Of a stretch of DNA of 64,000 nt, positions 52,401 through 62,900 are shown piece after piece; position 1 is the first letter of the stretch; the number at the start of each line of letters is the position of its first letter. Under the pieces are notes generated by a model that had not been told where the DNA came from, did not search any database, and worked only from the letters and a program-made list of their open reading frames with translations. The DNA is from Erythrocercus mccallii. Lineage: Eukaryota > Chordata > Aves > Passeriformes > Dicruridae. Position numbers and translations under genes: made by a program. Location: assembly GCA_013397435.1 (NCBI GenBank), contig VZRG01000787.1, positions 264,853 to 328,852 of the forward strand. The letters are read 5' to 3'.

Positions 52401-55400
52401 TTTTTCTAGACTGAATTTGGCATGTTCTCTCATGAAGTTAAAGTTTGTATTGGAAATTTAATATATGAAACCTGTTTCTGTAATTTTATTGTTTAATATT
52501 GTGTGCATCTACATGATGCTGTGTTAATGGCAATCAAAAAGAATCTTTTCCTGGGAAAGGCATCATATCAGAAAAAAGTTTGTGTTTACACTATCAGATG
52601 AAATGGCATGATGATATTTATGTGGAACTGTCTTGCAGTGTTTAAATCTAACATTCCCTTACTAAAAGATGGCCAATATTTTGAAGGTGACCCCTTTTTT
52701 TCCCTGCTTGAAGACCCTGCTCTGCCTTGCTTACAGCTTAGCTGGGCTCTAATTGTTTGCACTGAGTCCCCAAGTTTGTGTGTCTGACTGAATTGTTTTA
52801 TAAAACTTCATCCAAGAAGGTTCAGCTGCGTGTGAGAATGTGACTAAGAAAAATGTTTTCCCATATGAAAATATTGGGAAACTTATGGGACTTCTGTTGG
52901 GGCAAGGGGCTATTTTTCTATAAATGTTCCATCTCTAGGGCAAACATGAGATTTTAGTCAGATTAGATTTCAGAAACTGTCCCACTCATATCCTGGAAGA
53001 AATTCCTCCAGTTTGGAGGTCTGAGGCTGCAACAATCTCAATGAATTCTCAAGAGCTGAGAAAAAAAGGACTGAGAGATGAATTTTATACAGAATCCATG
53101 AGAGAGTTGTGGCTAGCTGGGAATGGGAGCTAGGACTGAATAATGCTCTGGGTGCTGGAGGTGTTTGCTGTCTGTTCAACCCATGGAACAGTCTGGGAGA
53201 GCAGGCTGGAGGGGACATGGCTGCAGGCAGAGGAAGAGTTGTCCCCTGGGGGAAATGAAGCTTCTCCTTGCCTTTGCCACGGGGTTCCTCTGTTGTAAGG
53301 GAGCTCACCTGGAGCAGAATGGTCCCTCTGTGTGTCCTTATTTACTGGGTGTCCTGCTTGATATCCACATGCCCCAGCTGCAGAATTCCCAAGTTAAACC
53401 GATTTGAGATCCAAAGTATGCAAAACTAAGAGGTGCTGGCTTCAGATCCTTGTTTGTAGAAATAGAGTGTGTTAATACTTCCATATCTCATTAGGGTGCT
53501 GCAGAAATAAATTTGTTTCTTGACATGAAAGTACAAAAAAGGAAACTTCAGCATTTTAAATTCAGAAGAATAAATAAAAGATAGGGTCAGACACTGCAAA
53601 GAAAACTAAATATTGAATAACTTCTCATTAATTAAGTAGCATCAGGCTGTGCACTGAGTAAATGAGGAATACAAGGGGGAAGCTAGTATTTTAATATTTA
53701 TTTGACCAATGATTTTATACAGATGTACAGGAAGGCTGAATTGAGGTTGGAGAATTAATCTTCATTCTAACACCTAATTCTTTGAGAGCATAATTTTGCA
53801 GTCTTAACGTTGAAGAGTTTTGTGTGTGACTTGAATACACACAGGCTTTTTAAACGTCATTATTGTTATTTAGCTAATTTATTGAAAGGCAGCTCTGCTC
53901 TCCAGGATGGAGCTGTGGGGAGAACAGCACTGACGTCAAAGCTGGAGCCTGTGCCTGTTGGATGAGGCTCTGGGCATGCAAAGGGATTGAGAGGTGCAGC
54001 CACACTTTTCTCCCTCAAAGCACTTTACAGAGCATGCCAAGCCCTTCAGCAGCTTTTGTGTGGTGTATCCTGGAAAGACTTGGGGCAAGTTCTCTGAAGG
54101 GAGGAGTGTGGAGCTGCTTTGGGAGGTTTGAGCTCTGCAGTGAACCCAGCAGTGATGCCAGTGTGAAATCTGGCTGGGAGAAATGGGCCTGGTTTGCTGA
54201 GTAATGGTTAAGCTGTGCAGAATTCAGGTGTACAGATCTCCCATGGCCCAGGGCTTGTGTGACTGGTGAGTCCGATGGTAAATCACTCTGTTAGGGACCT
54301 AAACGTTCCAGGAAAATGTCTTCCTAAAGAAATCTAAAGCAGGAGTCTGTGAGAAAGGGATCTTTTATTGAGGGGAAAAAATAAATATAGGGGGTGCCAA
54401 TTCCAGAAAATCTCAATCTTTACTAAAATTTGAATTTTCCACAGTGTGTATTACAGCATCTTGAACAATCTTCATCAGCAGGCTCAGTTTTGCCTGTAGG
54501 TTGTATACACTTTCTGTATACACACTTACCTCAGAAAAATGAGATTGACTTTCTGGAGGGTGTGCTTTGTGTTTGGTTAGTGAAGAGATCTGTGGATTAT
54601 TTGTGGCCTCACTTGCTGAAGAGTTTGTCTAGAGGAGATAGGGTAAAGCTGCAAGAGAGGGAATTCATTGCACAGTGAGGGCAGGGCTCATTGGGAGCTG
54701 GTGGTGTGCAGCAATTGTTCTGCTGCAGACTCCAAAAGTCATGCTTTTAAAATTGCTGTAGATGACATGCTGGACGATTTGATGACTCCCAGGGTACTGG
54801 GAGCAGCACTTTCTCAATACACTGAAGTTGCTGTTTATGGGCTAAGCCACAAACAAGAAAAAAAACTATATGGCCAAAAGATTGTAGACCTTTGATACTA
54901 ATTGGTACTATTTTATTGTTTTAAGTTAGAACAAGAGTTAAAAATTTAATGGCATTTTTCTGTGTTAGGTTTTGAAAATGTCAATATCAAATGCATAGAT
55001 TTTGGATGTATGTTCTTTTAAAAAGCGAGAATTCACAGAAATGTAAGTTGTGACTCAGTTGTGTATTGATAGCAAGTAAAACCCTTTCTGGTGTTTGCTA
55101 TTTCCTTCCCATGCACCATGTGCAGAAGGCAGGCTCAGATGTGCTTGCCAGCCCTAACAATCACTGCTCAGCAGCAGGAACTGATAGTGGGTGAATGCAA
55201 TGCCCTGGGGCCTGGCATTCCAAAGCCCAGGGTATAAATTACTCCTCTAGCAATCCATAGGTCTCCCAGTGCTGCATTTCCCTGTGATTATTGCATCAGT
55301 GTAATTAAATTCTTTTCTTGTCTTGCTCTTTCCAAAAGCTATAAACAATTAGAGTTGGTACAGGATAAAATAAATTAAAAGCAACTTATGGTAAAACTTT

Positions 55401-56285
55401 TTTGGCTTTGTTGTGGAATTTGGAAGAGGGGGAGGGTTCTCTCTCTTTGTCTGAGATTACAAATCCAGCTGCAAAAATCAGTATGGCTTCAATCTTCCTT
55501 TAGCCACGATACAGTTGAATGTTTCAGATGAATATGAAAGGGCTCTGATGCAGAGTGGTGCATCTCTGATGTTTGTTGGGTAATGTCAGAAGCAGAAACC
55601 TGTACAAAGCACTTCTGTGAAAGATTGATTGGAGTAAGACTCTGGGAGGTCCAGGCACCATTCACTTGGCTGCTGCACTTCTCTCACTGGAAGGAGTCAG
55701 AACCCTGGAAAGATGCCTGGTTTGAAGAGTAACAAGATGCTCCATATGGAACCAGCTTTGTGAACTCTATGTATAAAGTTCTGTCCCAGCAGGCCAGAGA
55801 AATCATTCCCAGGAAACATTTTAAGTTCATCTGACAGTGGTATTGGAAAGGAATACAGGTACATTTATTGGAGTATATCATCAAAACCATTTGCAAATAC
55901 TTTTTAATAGGTTCCCTGCCAGTTCTGTTGTTAGAAAGGGACAGTTTCCTGCAGTGTTTGATTTCAAATGACTAAAGAAACACTTTCCCTAAATATTGAC
56001 ATACTGAAATTCACAAGTGTTGAATTCCTTGTTATTGAAAGCAACAGCAGACACATTGCTGGAAAAAGATAACTCACAGTGAGAGTCAAAGCAAAAGCCT
56101 CTTCTTTCTTTACCTGGCAGGTTCCAATCCACCAAAACCTCAAAGAACTCCTGGCCATCCGGACAGAGCTTCAGAAGAAGGTGGAGGATCTGCAGCGGGA
56201 GGCTGCCACACGTTCCATTTCCTCCTCCTCTGACAGAGGTTCATCTCCTTCCCACTCTGCCACGCCAGTGCACACCTCTGTGTGA
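22410..56285 (+). CDS. MTMR1: MTMR1, myotubularin-related protein 1 (gene span, 14 coding exons, start lost in gap)
   Basis: Thirteen full exons and the last 9 bp of the first coding exon splice into 619 readable codons ending TGA 56283-56285. Human MTMR1 has 665, so about 46 N-terminal residues are missing in the N run. Seen: PTGSHVEWCK N-terminal segment, PH-GRAM domain, phosphatase domain with HCSDGWDRT (Cys at 36432-36434, Arg at 36450-36452), coiled coil (NLKELLAIRTELQKKVEDLQ), Ser-rich tail and C-terminal HTSV, a class I PDZ-type ending. Family role: 3-phosphatase for PI3P and PI(3,5)P2, acting as a membrane-associated dimer. Exon sizes and phases mirror MTM1 just upstream, showing tandem duplication. 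Intron 2 probably holds alternative cassette exons. Gene identity is certain; only the N-terminus is open. Confidence 0.96.
22419..24161 (+). other. MTMR1 intron 1
   Basis: The first 500 bp belong to the CpG island, and the remainder is ordinary AT-richer intron. No repeat was recognised. Confidence 0.8.
24162..24267 (+). CDS. MTMR1: MTMR1 exon 2
   Basis: 106 nt, acceptor ggttttctag, donor gtaagt. One base completes the split Ser codon, then 35 codons PTGSHVEWCKQLIAA...VSRDYR. This N-terminal region is found in MTMR1 but not MTM1. It ends in phase 0, which lets phase-0 cassette exons be inserted before exon 3. Confidence 0.95.
25994..26040 (+). repeat. 12-bp tandem repeat, about 3.9 copies
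   Basis: taccaggaaatt is repeated three times without change and a fourth copy ends taccaggaact. It lies within MTMR1 intron 2. Confidence 0.95.
26789..26812 (+). CDS. MTMR1: Candidate MTMR1 alternative microexon (24 nt)
   Basis: Acceptor aactaacag and donor gtaaga enclose 24 nt encoding VYRRPVVR, with no stop, in phase 0 and therefore compatible with exons 2 and 3. UG-rich sequence follows (tgtgtgtctcttgtgctgtg near 26850-26872), of the kind bound by CELF splicing factors. Human MTMR1 is known to have muscle-regulated alternative exons between exons 2 and 3; equivalence is inferred from position and phase. Confidence 0.7.
29029..29079 (+). CDS. MTMR1: Candidate MTMR1 alternative microexon (51 nt)
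   Basis: Acceptor gcaaagcag and donor gtggca enclose 51 nt, phase 0, encoding EIQDGHNGYHSEAEPDQ with no stop. The donor is suboptimal, as expected of a regulated cassette. The upstream tract contains several TGCT/TGCC (YGCY) elements, the binding motif of MBNL proteins. Spliced directly after the 24-nt candidate it stays in frame into ALRDGN of exon 3. Confidence 0.7.
30431..30506 (+). CDS. MTMR1: MTMR1 exon 3
   Basis: 76 nt, acceptor tttttgccag, donor gtaagt. 25 codons ALRDGNKLAQMEEAPLFPGE then SIKVI plus one base. It is one codon longer than MTM1 exon 3 and has the same end phase. Confidence 0.96.
30951..31045 (+). CDS. MTMR1: MTMR1 exon 4 (PH-GRAM)
   Basis: 95 nt, acceptor tgttttccag, donor gtaaga. 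AKDVMYICPFMGAVSGTLTV then TDFRMFIKSVER, start of the PH-GRAM domain. Confidence 0.96.
31256..31363 (+). CDS. MTMR1: MTMR1 exon 5 (PH-GRAM)
   Basis: 108 nt, acceptor aaatttcag, donor gtaagg. 36 codons including VPLGVISRVEKIG and HGDNSCGIEIVCK. Confidence 0.96.
31765..31866 (+). CDS. MTMR1: MTMR1 exon 6 (PH-GRAM)
   Basis: 102 nt, acceptor ttttgacag, donor gtaagt. DMRNLRLAYKQEEQNRLEIF then ENLVTRAFPVSNGL. Same length as MTM1 exon 6. Confidence 0.96.
32530..32613 (+). CDS. MTMR1: MTMR1 exon 7
   Basis: 84 nt, acceptor tgtttttag, donor gtaagt. PLFAFSYKEKFAVNGWKVYD then PMAEYKRQ. Confidence 0.96.
33183..33332 (+). CDS. MTMR1: MTMR1 exon 8
   Basis: 150 nt, acceptor ttcatacag, donor gtaagt. GLPNESWKISKINSTYELCD, TYPAVLVVPTSVKDDD, FRAKGRVP: start of the phosphatase domain. 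Confidence 0.96.
33634..33822 (+). CDS. MTMR1: MTMR1 exon 9
   Basis: 189 nt, acceptor cttattccag, donor gtaggt. VLSWIHPESQATITRCSQPS, PNDKRCKEDEKYLQTIMDAN, IIFDARQNSVADTNK. Confidence 0.97.
34300..34485 (+). CDS. MTMR1: MTMR1 exon 10
   Basis: 186 nt, acceptor gaatgacag, donor gtaaaa. AKGGGYEGESAYPNAELVFL, HNIHVMRESLRKLKEIVYP, STHWLEYIR. Confidence 0.97.
34486..36362 (+). other. MTMR1 intron 10
   Basis: 1.9 kb intron with no recognised repeat or extra exon. It ends in the weak acceptor ttgtttaag. Confidence 0.8.
36363..36569 (+). CDS. MTMR1: MTMR1 exon 11 (catalytic exon)
   Basis: 207 nt, acceptor tgttgtttaag (weak), donor gtaagc. MLLAGAVRIADKIESGKTSV then VVHCSDGWDRTAQ: catalytic Cys at 36432-36434 and Arg at 36450-36452 are intact, so the phosphatase should be active. 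Same length as MTM1 exon 11. Confidence 0.98.
37365..37457 (+). CDS. MTMR1: MTMR1 exon 12
   Basis: 93 nt, acceptor gacttgcag, donor gtaaga. RVGHGDDDHADADRSPIFLQ then FIDCVWQMTRQ. A strong acceptor-like ttttcctgcag lies inside, ending at 37424. Confidence 0.97.
37458..42401 (+). other. MTMR1 intron 12 (4.9 kb)
   Basis: Long AT-rich intron without a recognised repeat, RNA gene or exon. It contains a perfect 14-bp palindrome at 40770-40783 and ends with a run of T before the acceptor. Confidence 0.8.
42402..42515 (+). CDS. MTMR1: MTMR1 exon 13
   Basis: 114 nt, acceptor ttatatcag, donor gtaaat. FPAAFEFNELFLITILDHLY then SCLFGTFLCNCEKERLKE. Same length as MTM1 exon 13. Confidence 0.96.
42516..43917 (+). 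other. MTMR1 intron 13
   Basis: 1.4 kb AT-rich intron. It contains homopolymer T near 43092-43106 and no recognised gene or mobile element. Confidence 0.8.
43918..44094 (+). CDS. MTMR1: MTMR1 exon 14
   Basis: 177 nt, acceptor caatcag, donor gtaaga. SLWSYINSQLEEFTNPFYVN, HVLYPVASLNHLELWVNYYI, RWNPRMRPQ: end of the phosphatase domain. Confidence 0.97.
44095..56120 (+). other. MTMR1 intron 14 (12 kb, longest in window)
   Basis: 12 kb without a convincing exon, RNA gene or repeat family I recognise. The open frames in it (all 113 codons or fewer) resemble no family I know and several overlap on opposite strands, as chance ORFs do. Confidence 0.75.
56121..56285 (+). CDS. MTMR1: MTMR1 exon 15 (last coding exon)
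   Basis: 165 nt including TGA at 56283-56285, acceptor tacctggcag. VPIHQNLKELLAIRTELQKK continues a coiled coil (VEDLQREAATR), followed by SSSSDRGSSPSHSATPVHTS and a final Val. It closely matches the human MTMR1 C-terminus, and the last residues fit a class I PDZ ligand. Confidence 0.97.
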   Translation, partial: VPIHQNLKELLAIRTELQKKVEDLQREAATRSISSSSDRGSSPSHSATPVHTSV

Positions 56286-56947
56286 TGTGGAACAAAAGCC
56301 ATGTGAACAGATCAGTGTCAGACAACACAGAGGAGGGTGAAATGCTTCTCCCATCACAAAAGGATTGTGAGTGACTTGTAATTGCTGTGCTCTACATGCC
56401 TTACTCTGTGTCTGATGCTATCACAATGAGGCCAAAAAGAGCTTCAATAGATGTGATGCATTTTCTTGTTGGCAGTTCCCACATGTGTTTTGACACTCTA
56501 GCTAAGTCACCAATCGTGAAATTAAACTTTGTTTTGAGCAACTAACAATTTAACCATTCTGAAAAGGAATCCATCTGCCAAGCAGACAGAAAAATGCCTC
56601 ACACAGCATCTAGAGTACTATGGCTGGTTGAGAGAATCAGATGAAATGCCACATGATGCTTACACAGAACACAAAATGTCTTTCTGAATGGGAGCTCCTT
56701 GTTTTACTCAGTTATATATATACCCTTTTTTCTAGAGCAATTTATTTTTTTTAGGTAATGCACTTCAAAACTGATTTTAAAAGAAATGTTTTCCAGTGTA
56801 GTCGGTTTTACATTTCGACCTAAATATGCCATTAAAAGTGGATGAAGTTGAGCTGGATTTATCAAGGACACCACACTGACGTGTATGATGTAATATATTT
56901 GGTAAAGCATGTATTTTAGGGTTTTTAATGCCTTTTGTACAAGTTGA

Positions 56948-56953
56948 AATAAA
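56948..56953 (+). terminator. MTMR1 proximal poly(A) signal
   Basis: AATAAA in gttgaaataaagtctttt, about 660 nt after the stop codon. Confidence 0.65.
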
Positions 56954-57340
56954 GTCTTTTGACTGTTTAGCTTATTACTCAGGTTCAGCCTCCTGAGCGA
57001 GGGGTGAACTTGCTCATGTCAAGGTCTTGTACAAAGTAAAAGTTTGTTTTCTAGCAAATGGTAATATTCGGGGTTGGAATGACACCCAGCTGTGTAAATT
57101 GTATAGTCTGTATAGCTCCACATTGTGAAGTGTGTTTTGTTTCTAAGTGTACACACAAAATGCAAAGCTGTGTGTGTTTATGCCCATGTGGATGTGATGT
57201 TAAACATGTGCATCCTCCCATGGGTTTCAGCTGTACGTTGAGAAAATGGATCCTGCCTGTCCCAGCCCTTCTGAGGACCTTAACTTGCAATGACTTTGTT
57301 TGACAAAGTTTTTTGAATACTATGATATTGTTTTTCTTGA

Positions 57341-57346
57341 AATAAA
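57341..57346 (+). terminator. MTMR1 distal poly(A) signal
   Basis: AATAAA in cttgaaataaagcctctt, followed by a T-rich tract. Confidence 0.65.
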
Positions 57347-57370
57347 GCCTCTTGATTTTTTTGTTTTTTA

Positions 57371-59672
57371 AATTCCTACTAGCATTTTTTTTCTGTAAAT
57401 GAATAGTTTTTGTTGTCATGTTAAATATACATTCTCAACTTTCGTTTCCTCCCAGAAATACTCCTATTGGAGAGATTTGATTACTGTAACATTCCTCCTT
57501 TTAGAAAATTACTTGCTGGCATTCTTGGAAAGCCTAGAAATGGTGCATGCTGCAAATTTTCCCTGGATTGTTTTCCATGCTGTGTTTCATGAAAATCTGG
57601 TTCTTCTCCTTAGGAAACTTAAATATTGCAGCTCTGCTTTTTGACTCGTGCTTGTATTGCTCTGGGTTCTGCTGGTGGGAATTAAGCCCCATTCTTAAGA
57701 GCCAATTGATTCTTTATGGTGATTGTGGCTTTTACTGACTGTGAGGATTCATTTGTTGCTGCACATTTGTTCCCAACACACGACGATGGCTTTTCTGTGT
57801 CTCCTCCTCTGCATTAACTCTACCCAGCACAATGTTAATGAGTCAAGTGAGCTGCTGAGCACCTTCCCAGCTTCAGCTGGAGAGGCTGAAGTGCTGTATC
57901 CACCCTTACACATTTACTGTGCAGTGCAGGGTATTTCACTGTGTCCTTTTTATTGTACTGAATGCTTTTTGTAATATTCACCTACACGAACACAGCTTAG
58001 GAAGGTTTGCAATGTTGCATCTCTTAATCAACCTCAGGCTTTTTATGAATAGATGAAAGATGTTTTCCTGTAGAAATGGGTCTGCTGAACAGTGTGCCAG
58101 CAGTGAATTTTACATTGCCAAAATATGTTGAGCTGGTATTGAATTAAACTCTTCCGTACTTCAGATTTCCTTGACATTTCAACTGTATATTAAAGTAAAG
58201 CATATTATCTCCAAAATGCAGTGCTAAAGCAAATCTTTTGAAGTTTTTCTCTGTATTTGTGTTAATAATCACAACATTTTCTCTATAATTATTGCAAAAG
58301 CGATGACTGGATTAGCTTGGGCGTTCTGAGATTTTTAAAGCTTGGATTTCTAAAGCTAAACTGAGAATTTGGTTTTGCATAGAAGAACATCAGTTATTTC
58401 AGCTGACTGGCTGTGTATCCACCAGTGTGAGCACAGCTCGGTGATGTGCAGGGAGAGCTCTGGGGGAGGGTCCTGCTGTTCTATGTGGCAGCACAATGGA
58501 TGGGTTTGGACATACTTAGCATGGAAATATTCAGAGGTATTCTACAGCTCATATGGGCTAGTTAGAGCATAGCTTTACATTGAGGAGATGATTGTTGTTG
58601 TACTCAGCCTGCTTCCTGATAATCAGGTTTTTTTCCTATTGATTTAACAACTAATTCTGTCTTTTTTTTTTCAATAAGGCAGTATTGACCTAGCTAAGGG
58701 AAGAGCAGAATCCTGTTCCCTGTCTGATGCACCTTGGACAGAGCTATTAACTTCTGGTTCAAAAGCCAGATCTTCTGCTTTGCTTTTTGGTTTGGACTGC
58801 TCAGTATAAAGGGAATGCGCAAAGACAGCAAGAAATTACATTTGGCTTGTAGGATTTTCCTATTGTCAATGACATATGAGAGGGGGTACAGCCTGAATGC
58901 AGTGCCCCAGAAGGGGATGAAGCCTTGGTTACCCAGCTGACACATTTTGTGCTTGTAAAGTAAGTAAAGTCAATCATCAGCATCAGAGACTTAGCCTTTT
59001 TAGTCCTGTTTCAGAGCTGAATTTACATTTCTTTCTCCTTTGTAGATAAAAGTAATTTTGTTGTTTCATTAAAATGGAAGAAGGCTTTTAAAGCTGATAA
59101 ACACTCCTAAACTGCCTGGTTCTGCTCCCTGCAGAGGCAGCCTTCTCAAGGAGTTAGAGCTTCAAACAAGAAGTGTTTCATTGCTTTCATTTTCCAAGAG
59201 AAGCTGTACTGACTCGTGTGTTGTATGTAGTAACAGCAAGAACAGCTGGCTCTCCAAAAGCTGAAAACAAGGAATCAAGAGCTCTCATTCATGTGCACTG
59301 ATCCTCCCAACAGAGGACAAAGGAAAATGGGCAATTCAGACTATTTCCCCAGGTGAAACATTGGTGGTAAAAAGCAAAAAGGAACGTCCATTTGCCGAGA
59401 CCATACCTGCTGAACTAAGAGGGTATTGATAGCTTTTAACTGCCAGATCTCGTGCAGTTGGGAGGAAAGAGTTAAGAAATATGATTCAGAAGTAGTGAGT
59501 TTGAAATATAAACCACCTTTTTTGACTGTGAGACTGAGCATTGCATCATTATACAAAGGTTAGTTTGCACTGCATGGGAGATTTATCTACTGGGTGTGAA
59601 AATGTAAAGAAAACAGCAGGAAACCCAGAGCACTGCCTCGAGTTTGGCTGCTGGGTGACCTGAGGAGAGAGC

Positions 59673-59703
<31 letters not shown>

Positions 59704-59900
59704 TTTTTAACATGAAAGTTCATAGTGGAATTTGTTTTCTCACCAAGTCCAGTTTGGATTGGTTTTTTTAATGAAGTCTTCAGTGTAGTTAGGCAAGAGG
59801 TGATGTACCAGAAGGATATGGCCAAACACTTGCAGCTTACTTCCAACATTAAAAAAAATCACAAACATTAAAAAAACAAGTCGAAAATGTCTTTCTAGTC
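57371..59900. other. MTMR1-CD99L2 convergent intergenic region
   Basis: 2.5 kb between the 3' ends of two convergent genes. The only recognisable element is the (GT)n tract at 59674-59701. Part of it may belong to extended 3' UTRs. Confidence 0.55.
59674..59701 (+). repeat. (TG)n microsatellite, about 14 repeats
   Basis: Uninterrupted TG dinucleotides. Confidence 0.97.
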
Positions 59901-59907
59901 AACTTGG

Positions 59908-62900
59908 TTTATTTGGTGTTTTCCAAAGGTAGTTAAATCTGGTTTTTACCCCCCTGACCCTTACACACACATTAACAAAATGTATTTTGTTACAGCATAA
60001 CAGTCAACCTTCCTTTGGTACAGGTCATTTCTTCAGCAGCAAGGAATCTGTCTGGCTTCTGAGTTAGAACTTCACTCACAAGAAAAGGTTCTCTAATTTC
60101 ACAACGCCGTTGTTTCTGAACTTCATTTGTTCCTCAGCCTCATCTGTCAGAGAAGCAATTTTTAAAGCCTCAGCCTGCCGACTCATCCTTCATTTTCAGA
60201 CTCTGAATCAGTATTATGGACTAATTCCACTTTTATCACAACAAATGAGTAGTTAAGGATGACAGTGGAGCACTTGTAAGGGTTCGTTAGTGGGGTTGCA
60301 TGAAAATGACTGAGTTTATAGTGCCAAAAAGATCTGAAATTCGTGTCAGAGTATTCTCAGCTGAGGAATCTGAAAGGAAGTACAGCCAAAGGAAAATGCA
60401 AGTAATTGAAAGAATAAACACGGAAAGAGCCAGCTGAATTCTTTCAGTTCTCCCTTTTCTCTGTCAAACCTTTGACAAACCTTTTCTGAACCATTTTATT
60501 GCCATTTAAAATCGCTTTAGAAGTGAGGTGTCACAAGAAAAAGAGCTCACAGCATACACAGTACAAAAACTCTCAGGACGTCTGTATATAAAGGTTTTGG
60601 ACTCATAAAAAAAAAAGCAAACCAATTTTCTAGTGGTTTATTGCCTTTTTTATAAAGGACAAGAAAGTTCATGCCATGTATACAGAGCTTAAATGCAGGA
60701 TTTTTTAAAAATCCATATCCCAATTTAAAGTGAATAAATAGTAATTAAATGAAAGTAGAGGTCAGTGCTGGGTCAGCTGTTCCAGAAGTTGGATCACTAC
60801 TAGGAAAATACACAGGAAACCTCTCAGTTGCTATAATGCTTAAAATATAGATGATGTATAAAGTCCCTGTTTCTCAGAGACTGGTGGCAGTTCAGATGGA
60901 AGAGGGGACAAACAGCAATAAAAAAATCATTTGAGCCTTTGCTGACATTTACTAAGACTCTGACTTTTGTTCAGTTTTGAAGAGAAGGCCAAGCCTAATT
61001 TCTCTACTGCAGGATTTGCAACTATTTTCCTATTTGAAATCCTAAAAAAGAAATCTTGAGTTCTGTTGCTATTCACTTTGGAAGTGCTCTCTTTCACTGT
61101 GCATTTATGGATGTGCACATACCTACACATCACACTAAGCTGTAAACCTAACAGAGGAGCCTTAGACAAAGCAGCAGCTTCTGAGTCCCAAAACCTGGGC
61201 TGGCTTTTCCAGTGAAAAAGCTTTTGCTGCGTTTCTTTGTTGAATTTGTGACCTGCAGTATTTTGAATTAGGCTTGCGCTCCCTCTGTGCCTTAGTGTAA
61301 GAGTTGCCCAGAGGAGGAGTAGGTGCTGTACTCTCCAATCACACTGAACATTGACACTCTGGTCAGGCAGGGCAGGGTAAAACCCCTGATCTGCATCGGC
61401 AGGAACGTGGTCACTGGCAAAGGGAGAGGAGGAATTGTGGGCACTGAGCTGGGAAAACAGCTTCTGGTGATCACCAGTGCCCTGCTGTAACACTTCATCC
61501 ACAATAACTTACAGAAAACACATTTCATGCTACAGCTTTCAAATGTGTTTGGGGAAGAACAAAAAATGAGTGCTGGTGCTTGGGACTGGGGATACACAAA
61601 CTCAGCTGTGTGACAAATTCTGCAGACCACACTTCTGAAAACCCTTCTCTGGGAGTAAACAAACAGTGCATCCCATCTCTTTCTCATGCTTCCATTATCT
61701 GAGCCTATTATTGACATTTCTTTCCTATTCTAAACACATTCATAAAACAAAGCAGCAGAGTAGAATTGTTGTAGCCTATGTGTTCTGAATAGTTGTGAGG
61801 CACCTTATAAACCACTGTAGCTGTTCTGCCAGAGCTAGTATAAGGCTTTAAAAATGCAACTGTTAAAAAGAGCATAAAGAATTGTGCAGCTATTGCAAAA
61901 TACTTAACCAAGTTACTAGGCAATTTCCTTCCAAATGGAGCTGTTAGCCAGGGATGCTCCTGGGCTCCTTCACCTCCTGGCAGGGCCTTCTGGAAGTCCC
62001 GTCTACCTGAAAGCTGTGAATTTGTACATCACACTGAAAGGCTTGCTTTTCTTAACACACGTTCATAAAATACGGAATTTGCAAACCTGTACAAAATGCT
62101 TGCATTTCAGGTTTATATATAAATAGTGAGTACCTCTTGCACCGTGTAAAGTGGAATTCCCTTCACTTGAGAGCATGCTTTTTTAAGCAATCATCGATTT
62201 GGAAAAATGTATTGGAAGGTGGCAGTTATCCACAGTTTAGCAGCAATCAAAAAGGTTGCTGGGGAGGGATTAGAAATCCAAACAGAAATTCTTGCAAGAT
62301 AGTGAAGGTCAGGTCTAGGCAGTGGTTTGGCAGTGCGGCAGGGGCTGTGTGTGCACGGTGCTGGTGCAGCCCAGTGTCCAGCACCACTCACAGCCCAGTG
62401 CTTCCCAGGCAGCTGCAGGAACCCCATGCAGGACAGGGATGGAGCATTCATCCTCTCAGGAGGTACTGCCTTTTTTAAAGCTTAGCCAGTGACACAAAGA
62501 GTAATGCTTAAATCCTTTTTCTGCCTCTGAGTGCCTGGGAGCACTCCTGATAGTTGCTGATAAAAGAAGGAGGGGACTGCATCTTGTTAAGCTTGACTTC
62601 AGTTGTGGCACTGAGCATTAAAGGTTTTAACAGATACCTGCTTTGTTTATTTTCTTTTGGGTTAAATGTGTCACTTGTTCTAGTGTGACTGAGATCTGAA
62701 CCTGTCCCTGAAAGCATCCATATGCACACAGCTTTAACTGTGGTGACAACATAGGTATCTCAAGTCCAGAGACAGAATCCCAGAATGAAGTAGGTTGGAA
62801 AAGTCCAACCTATGACCTAACCTAACACCTTCTCATCAACTAAACCATGGCACTGATGTCTAACCTGAACTTCCCCAGGCACAGCTTAAGACGAAGTGTA

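Larger units (their letters stand above)
56286..57346 (+). other. MTMR1: MTMR1 3' untranslated region
   Basis: Non-coding sequence after the stop, with AATAAA at 56948 and again at 57341, giving 3' UTRs of about 0.7 and 1.1 kb. A TG-rich stretch follows the first signal (near 57040-57170). Confidence 0.75.

Noticed and set aside
54430..54895. Open frames of 75-82 codons in MTMR1 intron 14
   Set aside because: No recognisable domain, no convincing splice sites, and length within chance expectation.
57051..57419. 122-codon - strand open frame across the MTMR1 3' UTR
   Set aside because: Low-complexity Lys/Asn-rich start and no similarity known to me. It reads opposite a 3' UTR.
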